Positions 36,990-50,275 of a stretch of 64,000 bases of DNA are shown piece by piece (position 1 is the first letter of the stretch; each line of letters starts with the position of its first letter). The notes under the pieces are model-generated. The model did no database searches. It saw only the letters and a program-made list of their open reading frames with translations, and was not told the DNA's origin. The stretch comes from Jacaranda mimosifolia (Eukaryota > Streptophyta > Magnoliopsida > Lamiales > Bignoniaceae), in assembly GCA_018894105.1 (NCBI GenBank), contig CM032123.1:6387001-6451000 (forward strand). The letters run 5' to 3'. The translations under genes and the position numbers were made by a program.

Positions 36990-38762
36990 ATTCAAAATAT
37001 ATCATGAAGTTTAGTAGATAGTAGAGTATGTTTTGAGTTATCAATCATGTAGCAACGACGTGTTCCATTGTGAAACAAAACTTGAATTATGCTTGAATTC
37101 AGCTCCTCCTGGTGAAAAGAAATGCACATTAAATGTGGCAACATTAGTTTGGACCCAAAGCACTCTCTTGGCTGTTCTTTTGTGGGCATCTTTGAAAACA
37201 CTATCAAATGTTTCTTGCATTATACTGTCATCAAACAAAGAGGCAACACGCAAGCTATGTTCTGTATGTCCAAAACAAATCTTTATGTTTTTCTCCTTTT
37301 TGTTTTGGAATATCTTTTTAACTTCAGTGGGAACCTAATACGACATTGAATGTTGAGAAAATTAAGTATAGAAGACTATATTGCATTCATAAAATTAGTT
37401 TAGAATTTTGTGTACCTTGCACCAATTTTTTATAGTGTAGTTGCACCAACATACTTTCATAGCATAAAAGCGTATTGCTTTTCTTTGCATTGATGCTCCA
37501 TAAACATGCAACATTGTAGTATTGATGTAGACTATCAAAAATGAAGAAAATATCAAAAAATGAATTGTTTAGATATAAAGAAGCAGAAATTGCAAATTTT
37601 ATTTAAGTATGATTTGTTATGATTACCATTTTCTAGATATGATGTATTATTCATGAATTCAGTTAGCTTTCTTCTATTGAGTTCTTCATTCCAACGGAAA
37701 AGCATTTGCTTTCCTTTTTGGTCAAAAACTCTGTAGTCTACAATGTTTAATCTTGTATGTTGAACAAAAAGTTGATAATTATGTTGCAGTTTGTGTGCTT
37801 GAACAAATTTATCCCAACCGTCAACAATAGTTCCATTTCTAATCTCAGTCCGCCAAACCTTGTTACCAGACCGCATGTATACTTCATGCTGAGTGTAGAG
37901 ACTTAAAAATTGAATTAAGCATAAGGGTAAGTCCTATTTAAGTTAAACAAGAGAGTTAATCAAATAAGGTTATAATAATGGTAAGATTAAAAGAATTAAA
38001 CTGATCTGGCCTAAGCATGCTTACCAGGCAATATTTACTTTTTACATGCAATAGATATAGACTAACTTCTAAAAGACAAGACAGCAAAAGAGTTAGTATA
38101 TTGTTAGCTTGTAAAATGAATGTTTAAAAAAGAGTACTGACATTAGTATCAGCATGAATAATTTATAAAAGTACCTGAGAAATCCACATTTGCATCAATT
38201 TCTTCTATATAAGAGAGTCATAAAATAAGTTCATGCTAGTTAGTACAAAAATAGACAATGACTTTATCCTTATGCTAAGAAGAGATAGATGCAATGGTAT
38301 AGGCATTTCTTCAGTATCTGTTGTCAGATTTAAAACATAAATGAGAACTAAAGAGTGAAGTGCTTTACAGAATTGCAGGACAATGAAACTAAGTCAATTT
38401 TTAACTAAAAAATTATCTTTGATGACTGTTATAAAATTACCTCCAGCAAGACCATACAGAAAGTTGAAGAAAGTTGGAGTCAAGCCAATCTTCAACTTTT
38501 TGCATCTCTTTCCAGGTCGTATTTGCATCAAAACGATATTGTTCTTTCAAGATATTAGCAAAGAAGGGCTCAACTGTAAATGTGTAATGATATATTATTT
38601 GAATTGGCCCTGCAACCACTAAAATATCATCTCTGCTTGAAGTTTCTATTTTCTAAATAGTAGTTTGTTTCCATTATTTCTCCTAAATGATTTTTCACTT
38701 GAATCTTTGTTCTATTCAGAAATGCAGCATCTTTGAGTTCTTCAATGTGTGGCTGTTTTAGA
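36990..38762 (-). pseudogene. B3-like array gene, unit A
   Basis: This is the most diverged of four copies and the one nearest the Helitron 3' end. Reading 5' to 3': 38760-38440 carries KIQVKNHLGEIMETNYYL, a one-base shift, then VVAGPIQIIYHYTFTVEPFF and WKEMQKVEDWLDSNF. A B3-like exon (about 37905-37640) has VWRTEIRNGTIVDGWDKFV, QHNYQLFVQHTRLNIVDYRV and FDQKGKQMLFRW. A short exon (about 37545-37425) reads HVYGASMQRKAIRFYAMKV. The last exon (about 37337-37041) starts VPTEVKK after an AG and ends in RVLWVQTNVATFNVHFFSPG. The B3-like exon and the last exon are open. What it does is unknown; B3 domains bind DNA in plant transcription factors, and a DNA-binding role here is inference only. Confidence 0.55.
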
Positions 38763-39568
38763 TAAACACAACAAAAAAAATTGTACTAAATATGCATATA
38801 AGATAGGCAAGCTATTGTTCAACAGTATGTAAAGTTGATTTCTGTTTTCCCAATTTTTTTTATCTGTTTGAAAACATTATATGCAGTAATGAGCATTATA
38901 ATGTTTTAATTACTTGTACATTTCAGAATAGATAATAATGTAAAGAGCGGCCAAAGTGTAAAAAAAAATGAAAACATAAAAAGCAAAAAACTTAATTTTA
39001 ATTAACAGTTGAATACATAATACCCAATATCGCTTTACAACAGAAAAGACATCTAAATCACCATAGTAATGCTTTAAAGTAGCAAAGCATTGTATGGAGA
39101 AACAATTATTTTTCAGTCAAAACCCAAAATAGAAAAAGATGAAAAATGTTCATAGCATGTATAAAATTTTAGTATTCGTTTCTATACATCAATTTTATTA
39201 GCAGAATACAGAATTAGACATGAAAAAATAAAGGTTAAATGAAATCGTACCTCAATTCGATAGAAAAATATGAAAACTAAGTATAAAAAAAAAAAAAAAA
39301 AAAAAAGCAGACTAGCGAAAGAAATTGTTAAAGAAAATGGTGAAGAAGATGAACTGATACCTGACTGTTGGGTTCTTCTGGCACTATAGAATTTCTCTCC
39401 GTCTGTGTTTGTTTATTTTGCAAAAGATGGTGTCTAAATGGTGTTTAGATTTCATCTTTGTTATTATATATTATATTATATATATATAAATATATATTTT
39501 CTTTTCTTATATTGTACCCTATCAAAAATAAGTTTTAAATATAAAGAAAGGGAATTTATAAACTTTTG

Positions 39569-39930
39569 TGGGTATAGTTTTGGGCTTTAAAGCAAAATGA
39601 AGATAGAATATATTGCGCTTTGAAATAGAATTAAAGACATGTATATTATGTGTATACCACATCCACGTGAATTTAGCCCATTGACATGTATTCATGTTTT
39701 TTATATGGGTTTTTGTAAAGGAAATTAGGTTTATGGATGGTTTAGGTTTTAATCTTATTTGGAATTTGTACAATATATGTGAGTATAGTTTTGGGCTTTA
39801 AAGCAAAATGTATTACTATATATTGGCCATTGAAATAGAATCAAAGATATGTATATCATTTGTGTACGAACTGTATTTGGCCCATTGTTATGTACAGTCA
39901 TTTTTGTCATGAGTTTTCAAAACGTACCGA
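39569..39930. repeat. Tandem duplication upstream of unit A
   Basis: GTATAGTTTTGGGCTTTAAA occurs at 39573 and again at about 39783, each followed by AGCAAAATG, then TTGAAATAGAAT, GACATGTATAT/GATATGTATAT and TAGCCCATTG/TGGCCCATTG, giving two units about 210 bp apart. It is non-coding and lies 5' of unit A, so it may be promoter-proximal. Confidence 0.7.
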
Positions 39931-41100
39931 ATATGGATTTTAACTTTGCAATTATCAAAAAGAACTATTTGTCTGTAGTACCAGAAGATTAGATTTATGA
40001 ATGCATCTGTCTTTAATAACAATGTAATATGAAATTTGAATTAGAGATGAATTTTAGGATCTTCAACTAATTGAGATATTCGATAGATAAGATACAACCA
40101 TACACATATGTAGCTTAAAAAAGTGGAATGAATATGTAATCAAGGAATTTATTTTGTTAAAAATTGATATTAGAATCTTAAAATTTTGTTATTTAATTAA
40201 TAATGTTACATATAATAGTAAGAAAGATTTTAAAATGAAATACATATATATATATATATATTAACTTAATATCTACATCAAAGTCTATAGTATGCTATTA
40301 ATATTTATTCAGTTGCTTGAAAAATAATAGATGTATTGATAAATAAAGAAATAAAATAATGTATAATGCCTCTTTTATTAATTACTATAAAGCATAATGC
40401 ATGGTTATTGTTGAAGTATTCATGTTTTAGGCTGATGTATATTATGGTTTGAATCTTCTGGTTTGTTGACCAATATGACTCAATTTTTGTGATAGATCTT
40501 CAAAATTTTGCTTTGTCTGAACATTTAAGAAAACATATTTAGAGGCAACTTCTTAAACTTTACAATATGCTCAACAGAGCCTAGATATTGAAGACTTAAC
40601 TAATCATAGTTGCCAATAAAAGAAGAAAACGAAAGGAATATAGCTTAATGTTATTGGGTTTTTTGGAATTATGTGTTACTATTAATTAGCTTTTATCTAT
40701 AATAGAATCTCTTATATCTGTCTATATTTGAAATGCAAAGTAGTACAGAGTTAAGTTCTGTGCTGAATCATTGGTAAGGTTTTTGTGCAACAAAGCGTGC
40801 TCTTCCTTTTTGGTTTCCTTGGGCATCTCCTTCTAGACAAGGCATTAGATGTTTATGTACCACATAGACACACTTCCTTGATCTTCTTCTGTTTGTCATT
40901 AATGTTTTTGTTTTTCTTCATCAAGTTTGTTAATCTATCTTTCCTCATCCTTCTTGTCCTCTTCATCCTGATTAGCATGGATTTCTTTGTCTATAACCTC
41001 CTCAAATGAGAGAAAGATTAGATATGTAATGAATTCAAACTGGTTTTGGATTACATCTTTCAACCTACACTCATCAAGGTACATACCTTAGTTTTGTTTG
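39931..41100. other. Spacer between array units A and B
   Basis: AT-rich spacer. A hydrophobic open frame on the plus strand (40785-41009) has no family resemblance. From about 41130 the sequence begins to resemble 45830-46000, the 3' flank of unit C, showing that the duplicated unit includes flanking DNA. Confidence 0.45.
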
Positions 41101-41767
41101 AGTAAAAGACTGATCATAGCATCCATGCAAATGTTGTCACCGGATGCATTTCTGGTAACAATAAATGAATTAGCAGATCAGGATTGTTGCACACATTGTT
41201 CAACCTTTTGTTCTTTTCTCTACTTTACAGAGACAAATATGCTCTGTGTAAGAACTGAAAGGTTGTAGAATATAATAACATCAATGGACATATTGAGGGT
41301 TGTCAAAGGCATGTTGTTGATGGTGTCCTAAGAGTATATAGCTAACAGTATATAGGATCAAACTTATGAATGGATTAACCACTGCAGATTCTGAAAGTCA
41401 TGTTCATGAAGCTTTTTAGCAGTGGGCTAGTGACTTGTAAAAAAAACTTAGCGATTTCAAGAAAAAAATTGAATAACCTAATAGCATTTGCAGTAATGTA
41501 GCTACCTGTAATTAAAGAGAATAAAACATTTTTCTCACCAAAAAAGCGGCAGATGTGCAGGACTGGAATTAAACTTTATAGCAGCAAAGTAAAGTTTTTG
41601 TGTAGTATAAGTAATATAGCAATATTACTGTCAGCCTAAATAACATATTATAAATATTCAAACAAAAATTAGAAAGAAGCTGAAGATTACAATTTTTTGA
41701 ACAAAACAAAGGAGTATTTTACTGATAAGTTTTGCAGAATATCAAAAAGCTCAATCAGAAATGGTAA

Positions 41768-43440
41768 TCATATCCCATAGACAAATTGGGCTGTCATTGT
41801 ATTTGATCTCTGCTCGTCCCGGCGCGACATATGCACATAATATCTATGATTCATAGCTTCAATCCACATCATTCTTTTTGCACTCTTGTCGTTTACTCCA
41901 TGAAAAATCAGGCATACATCTTTCTTGCCAGATCTCATCATGCAAAAAAGAAACATCAAGTTGTGCATATTTTTTTGGAGCCAAAGGTTACCTTCACACG
42001 TCTTGTGATCTGTTTTCGATATTTCCTTCAGTTGGTACCTAAGAGTCAAAATTTTAAAACATTAGAATTGTAGATGGAATCAATATATAACATGTTGTTT
42101 TGTTATATAGTAATATAATTTGTACTTTATTCCAATTGGAAATGCTATAATCATTCCAATATACATGCAGCTGATAAAATTGCATAGCTTCTCTTTGTTC
42201 ACTAACTCCATAGATTTTCAGCATTGGAAATTTCATATGCACTGCAAGTAAAAAAGAAAGGAAAAGGATAGATATAAGAGATTCTATTATATATAAAATC
42301 GAATTAATAACAACTTATAATTCATTCCATTTTTTACCTATTTCTTTTCTTTGAAGAATGTTGACAGCTTCATAAAGATTTCTCTGGTTGATTTGTGCAG
42401 TCCAAGAATATTGCACCTCTCTTTTCTCATTATCAAAAATCTTACAATCAATTATATTCTGCCTTGTATGCTGTGCTAAAATAGTATAGCCATTTTGCAG
42501 CTCATGTTCTGTAACAAAGTCAGACCAGCCATTTTCAATTCTGCTTTCACTTATCAAAGCTAGCCAAGCTCTCCCACCATATCTAAGGCAAATTTCGTAC
42601 TCCGCAAATATAGACAAAGACAATTTCAGTGCAAATGGTATGTCCTGCATGAGTAATACATATTCATGTAACATAAAAAAGCATAAAATAAAGCAGATGT
42701 AAAGTGATATATTTACCACATATGAGTTGCTTCTCTGATGCAGTAAGTATAAGCACATTCCTATAGAGATATATAAAAACTGATAAGTACACTTACGATT
42801 AAAAAAACTTTTTAAGCTGTTGAAAGAAAAACATGAAATATTTGTGGATTGTAGTTGGAAATTATCTGAAAGGTTCTCATTTGTAGGAACCATTTCTATA
42901 TAGAAGCAATAACAAAGGGACCATTAATATCTTATAGCAAATTAAAATCTGTCAATCATAGCAACTGAAAATGTCAAAGAAGAATGTTTTGCTCAAGTTT
43001 GATCACCTGAATGTTTTTGCTCAATATCAAGATCATCTTCTTCTGCTATTGTAAGTTAGGAAAAAGCAGAAAGTTCAGATATTGCATATATCAAAGAATA
43101 TATGATCATATCATGAGGCAGTGAAAGATAAGTAAATCATCAATAAAAGTACCTTCAAAAGTTCCGTGTATAAATTTTGAGTCTAACCACTTTTCCACGT
43201 GCCGCATATCTCTCCAAGATTCATTTGGAGAAAACTTATACATAGTTTTGTAAAAACTTGGAAAGAAGGGCTCAATGGAGAAACAATAGTGATGAACAGT
43301 TTTCACAGAACCCATAACTGCTAAAATTTGCCATCATTCAGCAGATCTTAGATAGTAATTAGTTTCCATGATTTCACCATAACTATTCCTTGGCTAAACT
43401 TTAATTTTCTCAACAAAATCAGGACAGTACAGTCCTTCCA
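41768..43440 (-). pseudogene. B3-like array gene, unit B
   Basis: The first exon (about 43440-43150) starts MEGLYCPDFVEKIKV, has a stop (TAG) before PRNSYGEIMETNYYL and a second (TGA) after RSAE, then runs openly through GSVKTVHHYCFSIEPFF and ESWRDMRHVEKWLDSKF to a GT donor. Small middle exons follow (NEDLDIEQKHS-like at about 43035-43010, and NVLILTASEKQLICG at about 42765-42718). The B3-like exon (42655-42345) is open: LRYGGRAWLALISESRIENG, WSDFVTEHELQNGYTILAQH, TRQNIIDCKIFDNEKREVQY. Next are PMLKIYGVSEQREAMQFYQL (about 42230-42130) and the last exon (about 42035-41770), which begins PTEGNIENRSQDV and is shifted before KKYAQLDVSFLHDEIWQER. Two stops and at least one shift make it a pseudogene. 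Confidence 0.6.
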
Positions 43441-44308
43441 TTTAACACTACATTTGATTTTCAAGCAGGAAAAAGTATATATTAGCACATTGTTGAACTC
43501 ACTTCAAAATCAGAAAATTATACATAATTGAATTAAATAAGAACGATGCTATCATACATGGGGAAAAATGATAAATTGTTAGTTAATATGAAAAATACCA
43601 TCAGAATAACTAATCAGAAATACATAGATAAGAGAAAAAATTATGGAAATAGATGTATTATATCCGAATGTAATAGAATTACAGTACTTTCTTATCAAAT
43701 CAAAAACTTTTTATCAGAAAATTTTTACTTTCGCAAGAAACTGGATTACTGCAACAAATTGAAAGGGAAAAAAATTTGCAAATCCAAAAGGCATACCTTA
43801 GAAGACAGATAATGATGGAATCTTTGCAGAGATAGCAACAGCAACAAATGTAAAAGTGATTTTTTTTGGGTGAAAGACTAATAATGCTTCAAGAAAATAG
43901 AAACTCGAAAGTCATGTGTTCTCAAATATGAATATTGTAAAATTTTCTTCGATGTAATGATTCCTTTTGTTTTTTCTTCAGAAATCGGTTCCCAAGAAAG
44001 CATTATCCTTTGATACGTAAGTATTCAAACAATATTGAATTACATTGAATGATATTAACTAACAATTGTTAGTAGTAATAAAAAAATTCTCGGTTTAAGA
44101 ATAAAAATAGATATTGATTGAAATTTAATTTATGAAAATTTTCAAAACTGTGTGTAATATATAAAAATTGATTTGAGTGATTTAAATTTATAACTTAATT
44201 AGATATACAATATACAATTGTCAACAAATTAGGTCTCAATTAGGAGAGTTATATTACAATCTAAATAGAAAAGGTCAAATATAGTATTTATTGAAATATA
44301 ATTTGATA

Positions 44309-44352
<44 letters not shown>

Positions 44353-45480
44353 TTTCTAAATATCTTATTTAAATTCAATAGAAATGTCAAAATCTAATAA
44401 AAACTTTGAAGTTAATTTAATATTTTAAATATTTAAATAGTAAGAATATATTTGATATCATAGTCATGGATAACTTAGCTATTATATACTATTATATTTG
44501 ATATTTTATTAACATATATATTATTTTTGACCCAAAAAAGTAAATTTTTATAACATAATGGTAATGTTACATATAATAGTATTAGTACAATAAAAAAATT
44601 GTACCTAGCTTACATTTGGATCTTTAAGAAGTCGGATTGTTAAATTATGTACGTATATGATTGATTTATTTCGAGTTACAAGTATTTGTGATTTCCTATA
44701 ATCTATTAACATCTGCTAACTTACAAATTTCTTGTAAGTCCACTTATTTGTGGGCTGGGCTAGCTTTTTATGCATAGATGAATTTGAATTAAAAAACGGG
44801 CTAACAAGAATAAAGAGAAAAAAAATTCATACTGAAGTTAGTATTCTAACTATTTAATTTTTATGATGGATCGTTTTATGCTAAACTTCTTTATCCTATA
44901 ATCGTAAATTTTTGGAGAATTTGAATATTCAATTATATAACTTAGATACACAATTATTGTAAAAATGAAAGTTCAATATATTAAATAGGCGTTATTTAGT
45001 AATAGCAAATGCATAAGTAGCATGGTATTTCCATATAATTCTGTTCAGCCCAATGCTATGTTTTCATTCTTATAAGAATAAAGATGCTACATCAGAGAAA
45101 TTACAGTATAGTCACAAGTATTATGCATCAAACTATTACAGCCTTTGATATGCATGTTTGGAAGGATATTCAAGAGCAAGTTAGTGGCTTATGTGTAAAA
45201 CCTACTTATCTTACCAGAAAGATTGAAGAACATAGTTATACATCTTTAATAAAGAAGTCAGTATATCTGCCTTGCAAACAAAGTGATAAATATAGATGCT
45301 GTTGCACTGATATTAAACATAATATTAACAAAAAAAAATTATTTAGCATTAGTAATATCTTAGTACTAACATGGGCTTAATTCACACAGTATGCACATCC
45401 AAAAAAAAAAAAACTAAAAGAGAAGTTAGACAATATAATTTTTTTAAGCAAAAGAAGCAAATTTTTAAATGATAAGTCTT
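43441..45480. other. Spacer and 5' region of unit B
   Basis: 43900-44000 resembles 48470-48565 upstream of unit C (ATGTAATGATTC..TTCAGA..TTCCCAA), so the 5' regions of the units are also homologous. A (CT)n(AT)n microsatellite lies at 44308-44353. No further gene is recognised. Confidence 0.5.
44308..44353. repeat. Compound microsatellite (CT)n(AT)n
   Basis: About twelve CT units followed by about ten AT units, upstream of unit B. Confidence 0.92.
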
Positions 45481-45489
45481 GCAGAGTAT

Positions 45490-45795
45490 AAAAAAATTTA
45501 ATTAGATATTGCAGGCATATCTCATGTGCAAGCTGGACTTTGATTAGGAATAACCTCTGTTCCTCCAGGAGCAAACATATGCAGATTATACTTATGGTGA
45601 TCAGGTACAATCCACAGTATTTTTTTTGTACTGTAGTTGTTCACCTCATCAAAAACGGACTGGCATCTTTCATCCCAAATTTTATTGCGCCAAAAAAGGA
45701 ACAGCAATCTGTAGGTAGTTCTCTAAACTAAAGTTTACCCTCACACGTCCTGTATATTGCTGTAGTCTGTAGATACTATTTGTTAAGTTCAGTTG
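45490..45795 (-). pseudogene. Orphan last exon of the B3-like array gene
   Basis: A single copy of the last exon stands alone: VPTELNK-like start at 45795, then after shifts RNKIWDERCQSVFDEVNNYS, TKKILWIVPDHHKYNLHMFA and PGGTEV. The intact-order unit C ends only about 0.5 kb to its right with its own last exon. So a fifth unit was once present, or the 3' end of unit C was locally duplicated. Both have stops. Confidence 0.6.
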
Positions 45796-46288
45796 GTACC
45801 TAATAGTGGATTTTCTACAAAAGGATATAATAAGATGGATAGCAAGTACTGCAGGTTGTAAAAGACATGTTCCTGGTAGTGGCTAAGACCATAAAACTGA
45901 CAATACAAAGGATACCATCTTATGGATGAAATTAGCAAGTGCATACTGTGAAAGGCATATTCATGGACATTCAATTAAAAGTATGTAAGTGATTCTTGCA
46001 AGAAACATAGACTCATACTGAATAGACTTTGCAGTAACATAGTTATCTATTACAAAACAAACAGCACATTTGTATTGCCAAGAAAGTGATGACTATGGAA
46101 GCTGCAGCATTAAATTTAAACATAATACTAACAAAACAAAATAGTTTCAGCATAAGTGACATCTCAGTACCAACATAAGGTTAACTTACATATTATGCAT
46201 ATGTAAACAAAAATTTAAAGAGGTCCTACACATTACATTTTTCTAAGCAAATGTTGAAATGATAAGTGTTGCATAATATTAAAAGAAG

Positions 46289-48010
46289 TTAATCATTTAT
46301 TGCACCCATATCCCATGAACAAACTGGACTGTAATTATGAATGATCTCTGTTCCTCCAGGAGCAACCATATGCACATGATATTTATGATCATCAGCTTCA
46401 ATCCACAAGATTGTTTTTGCAGTCATGTTGTTTCCTTCATCAATAACAGAGTGGTACCTTTCTTGAAAAATTTCAACACGCAAAAAAGAAACAGCAAGTT
46501 GTACATATTTTTTGAAGCCAAAGGTTACCTTCACGCGTCTTGTGATCTGTGTTCGATATTTGCCTTTAACTTCAGTTGCTACCTAATATCCATTTTTCTA
46601 AAGCATTAGAAGCTTGAAAACAGGAAATATTCAATATTTTTTCTTTTTATATAGTAGTATATTTGATACATTATTTCAGTTAGAGATGCTACAATCATTC
46701 CAAAATACAGGCATTTCATAAAAATGAATAGCACCTCTTCGTTTCATTGCTCCATGAATTTGCACCGTCGGAAAATCCAAATGAACTACAGTTGAGAAAA
46801 GCAGAAATCAAGAAACAAGATATTTTAATACATCTGAAACAGAATAAGTAATTACAAATAATCTATCACTACTTTTTATTACCTGTTTCTTCCCTTTGAA
46901 GAATGTTGACAGCTTGATAAACATTTCTTCTGTTAAGTGCTATCGTCCAAGGATATTGAACCTCCTTTTTCTCAATATCAAAAATTCTACAATCAATTAT
47001 ATTCTGCCTAGTATGCTGCGCCAAAATAGTAAATCCATTTTCCAACCTATGCTCTGGAACAAAATCAGCCTAGCCCATCTTCAATTTTGGTTTCAGCCAA
47101 TGTAGCTAAACATGCTCTACTACCACATCTAATGCATATTTCGCTCTCCACAAAATTAGATAAGGACAACTTAAGTGCAAATGGTATGTCCTGTATGAGT
47201 AATAAATTTTCATATAACATCCAAAAAGATAAAATAAAATAGATACAAAGTAATTTTATTTACCACATATAAGTTGCTTGTTTGACATAATCAGTACAAG
47301 CTCACTCCTATAGGAACAAATAAGAAACGATCAGTGCATTTATTACAATATTTTATTTATTTATTTTTCCTGATGTGTGTTCAAAATGAAGTATCAAATT
47401 GTATGAAACTACAATGGAAAATTACCTGAGACGTTCCCATATGCAGGAGTTATTTCTATACAAGATAATAAAAGAGAACTATTAATATTGCATAGTACAT
47501 CAAAACATGCTAATTAATTACCATAGGGAAATAGTTATAAAAAATTATTATTTTGAATTTTAATTACCTGACTGTATTTCTTCAGCCCTATCGGTCTCTT
47601 CCTCTCATATTGTAATTCAAAAAAAAAAAAAAAAAGGAAAAATTTAAGGTACAATGAATATCAGAGACATATAATTTAAAGGGAGCAAAAAATATTTAGA
47701 AAAACAAGAAAATTACCTTCAGAATTTGTATGCATAAATGTTGAATCTAACCGATTCAACCACCTTTCCACTTGCTGCATATCTCTCCATGACTCGTTTG
47801 GAGAAAACTTATATATATTCTTGAAAAATTTGCAAAAAGAGGTTCACTGATGAAGGAGTAGTGATGAACAGTAGTGACGCTACCTATAACTGTTAAAATT
47901 TGCCATCCCTTAGCACATCTTAGATAATAATTAGTTTCCATTATTTCACCGTAAGCATTCCTTGACTAAATCTTTACTTTTTCAGCAAAGGTAGTAGATT
48001 CCAGTCTTTC
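46289..48010 (-). pseudogene. B3-like array gene, unit C
   Basis: The first exon starts MERLESTTFAEKVKI (48018-47975), has a TAG in the same place as unit B, then NAYGEIMETNYYLRCAKGWQ and ILTVIGSVTTVHHYSF; a shift follows in the EPLFA block. The ending QTSHGEICSKWKGG is the out-of-frame reading of the SWRDMQQVERW block. Small exons (SELVLIMSNKQLICG at about 47312-47265) precede the B3-like exon (about 47190-46890), where one extra base and a Trp-to-stop change break IEDGW; downstream ILAQHTRQNIIDCRIFDIEK and EVQYPWTIALNRRNVYQA are readable. A short exon has VQIHGAMKRRGAIHFYEM (about 46785-46700). The last exon (46580-46289) is open: VATEVKGKYRTQITRRVKVT, FGFKKYVQLAVSFLRVEIFQ, TAKTILWIEADDHKYHVHMV and APGGTEIIHNYSPVCSWDMG. 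Confidence 0.6.
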
Positions 48011-49009
48011 CATGTTGCACTGCAACTGATTTCTAATCAGGAAAACTGCGTGCGTTAGCAATTCTAAATAACTGTTATCATGCCTGGGAACAGAATTGAT
48101 AAAATATTTTTTGAGACTATACAAAATGTCAGGATATGAACACATCTACTAAAGACATGAAAAACTCAATATTATCTAAATTAATCAGCTTTATCTGCAT
48201 GCAAATGAGAAAGCATCTTTCCTATCACACCGAATATTTTTTTTCGGCATTCTTTTCCGGTCAGATCAAACTGAAATGTTATAAGAAATGGAAAAAACAT
48301 ATTATTGAGAAAGAGTACAGAAGACATACCTTATGAGGAAGAAGATGCCTGAAAGTTAAACTGCAACAAACAGAGAAAGAGAAGCACAGAAAGTTTCAGA
48401 AGATAAAAGGACAAAGTGCAAAAGTTTCTTTTTGCTCAAATTTTTTAAAAGCTTTTAAAAATGAAAAACTCAAAAATTGTCTCTTCCAACATGAATCTTA
48501 CAAAACTTTCCTGCATGTAATGATTCTCTTTTTTGCTTCAGATATTGTTTCCCAAAGAAACTATGCCTTTTCGTCACTACAAAAAAAAAGGGTATTAGTG
48601 ACCGAAATGGCGGTCACTAATTATTTAAAAAGAATTGTGTATTTTATTAGGAAAGAATTGTGTATGTTATTAGGCGGTCACTGATCAGTGACCGATTAGT
48701 GACCGCATATTTCGGTCACTAATTTTAATAAGTAAAAAAAGTATTGCTCTTCAACTTTGATTCCTCCTGAATTCGAACTCAAGACCTTTGCTATGCTCAA
48801 ATGAGTAACTGACCACTACACCACATATATTTTCATACATTTGTCTCAATAATATAATATATATAATATTTACAAATTAAAAAGTAATTATAATATTCTT
48901 ATGTATAAGTTACTATTATTTTTCATTTTAAAATTGAACAAAAATAGCAATTATTCATTTAATATTTGTGTAATATTTATTCAATATAATAACACACTGT
49001 TTTTTTATT

Positions 49010-49500
49010 TATAACTATTACTTTTAAATTATAGGTATATTTTATCATAATATATTATAAACATATTTAAAATAGTATATACATATATACTAATATGCAT
49101 AGTGATAAATAGTTTTTTTATATATAATAAATACTAATATTTATTACTATTTATAGTAGTAAATAGTTTACACATATATATGGTATATGTATATATACTT
49201 ATACATACAAATTAATATATAATATTATTAATTATATTATAAATATTTATTGATAACTATTACTTTAAAATTTTAGTTATATTTTATCATAATATATTAT
49301 TAACATATTAAAAATAGTATATACATACTAATATGTATAGTAATAAATAGTTTTTTTCTTTTTTTTGTATAATAAATAGTTTATAATAAATACTAATATT
49401 TATTACTATTTATAGTAATACATAGATTACACATATATATGATAATACGTATATATGCTTATACATACGAATTAATATATATTATTATTAATTATATTAT
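49010..49500. repeat. Direct tandem duplication inside the CACTA element
   Basis: Two AT-rich units about 244 bp apart share ATAACTATTACTTT, TATTTTATCATAATATATTA, AATACTAATATTTATTACTA and CTTATACATAC in the same order, with small indels. Confidence 0.75.
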
Positions 49501-49849
49501 AAGTATTTATTTACTCATAATACATGTATATATATTATTGATGTGTATATATTAATTAATTCTCATTTTTTTTCTTTGTATAAGAATATCATTCTTGTTT
49601 ATTTCTTTGTGTATCTATATATATATATTAATAAATTAATGTTCAATTATATGGATATTATATAGAAATATTTAGTGGTTATATATTTGTATATGTACGT
49701 ATATTTTTATATTTTTTATATATACATATATATTATTATCAAATATATATATGTTAATAGCAAACACAATATTTTATTACTTATATAAGTGTTACATAAA
49801 TTTTATGCTTTCATATTACATGAATATACAAAAAATAAAATTTTATATT

Positions 49850-50275
49850 TGTGACCGTTTATTAATTGAAAAACATAGTGATCAATTAGTGACCGAACTC
49901 TTAATTCGGTCACTAATTAGTGACCGAATTAGTGACTACTTTGTGCGGTCACTAATATTAGTGACCGAAAAAAGAGTTCGGTCACTAATTAGTTACCGAA
50001 TTAGTGACCGCTTAATTCGGTCACTAATTAGTGACCGAATTAGTGACTACTTTGTGCGGTCACTAATATTAGTGACCGAAAAAAGAGTTCGGTCACTAAT
50101 TAGTGATCGATTTAGTGACCGCTTTTTTTCGGTCACTAATTCGGTCACTGATCAGTCACTAATCCGTCACTAATTTTTTTAAAATATTATATTTAAATTG
50201 ATCACTAATCGATCACCAATCGGTCACTAATTAGTGACTGATCAATCGGTCACTAAAATTCGGTCACTAAAGCTC
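49850..50275. repeat. CACTA subterminal repeat block (TAGTGACCG)
   Basis: The 9-mer TAGTGACCG or its complement occurs more than twenty times in direct and inverted orientation, with GATCAGTCACTAATC-type variants. A copy of about 115 bp is itself tandemly repeated (AAAAAGAGTTCGGTCACTAA at 49970 and 50080). The even spacing holds one plus-strand frame open and gives a protein-like reading that is an artefact. Confidence 0.85.

Noticed and set aside
40785..41009. Hydrophobic plus-strand frame resembling a membrane protein
   Set aside because: T-rich spacer between array units; no start context or homologue and antisense to the gene direction.
49751..50173. Plus-strand open frame with a repetitive SDRISDYFVRSLI-type protein
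   Set aside because: The repetition is the translated TAGTGACCG subterminal array of a CACTA element; frame openness follows from the repeat.
49850..50275. Regularly spaced repeats as a CRISPR-like array
   Set aside because: The repeats are 9-mers in mixed orientation inside a CACTA element in a plant genome.
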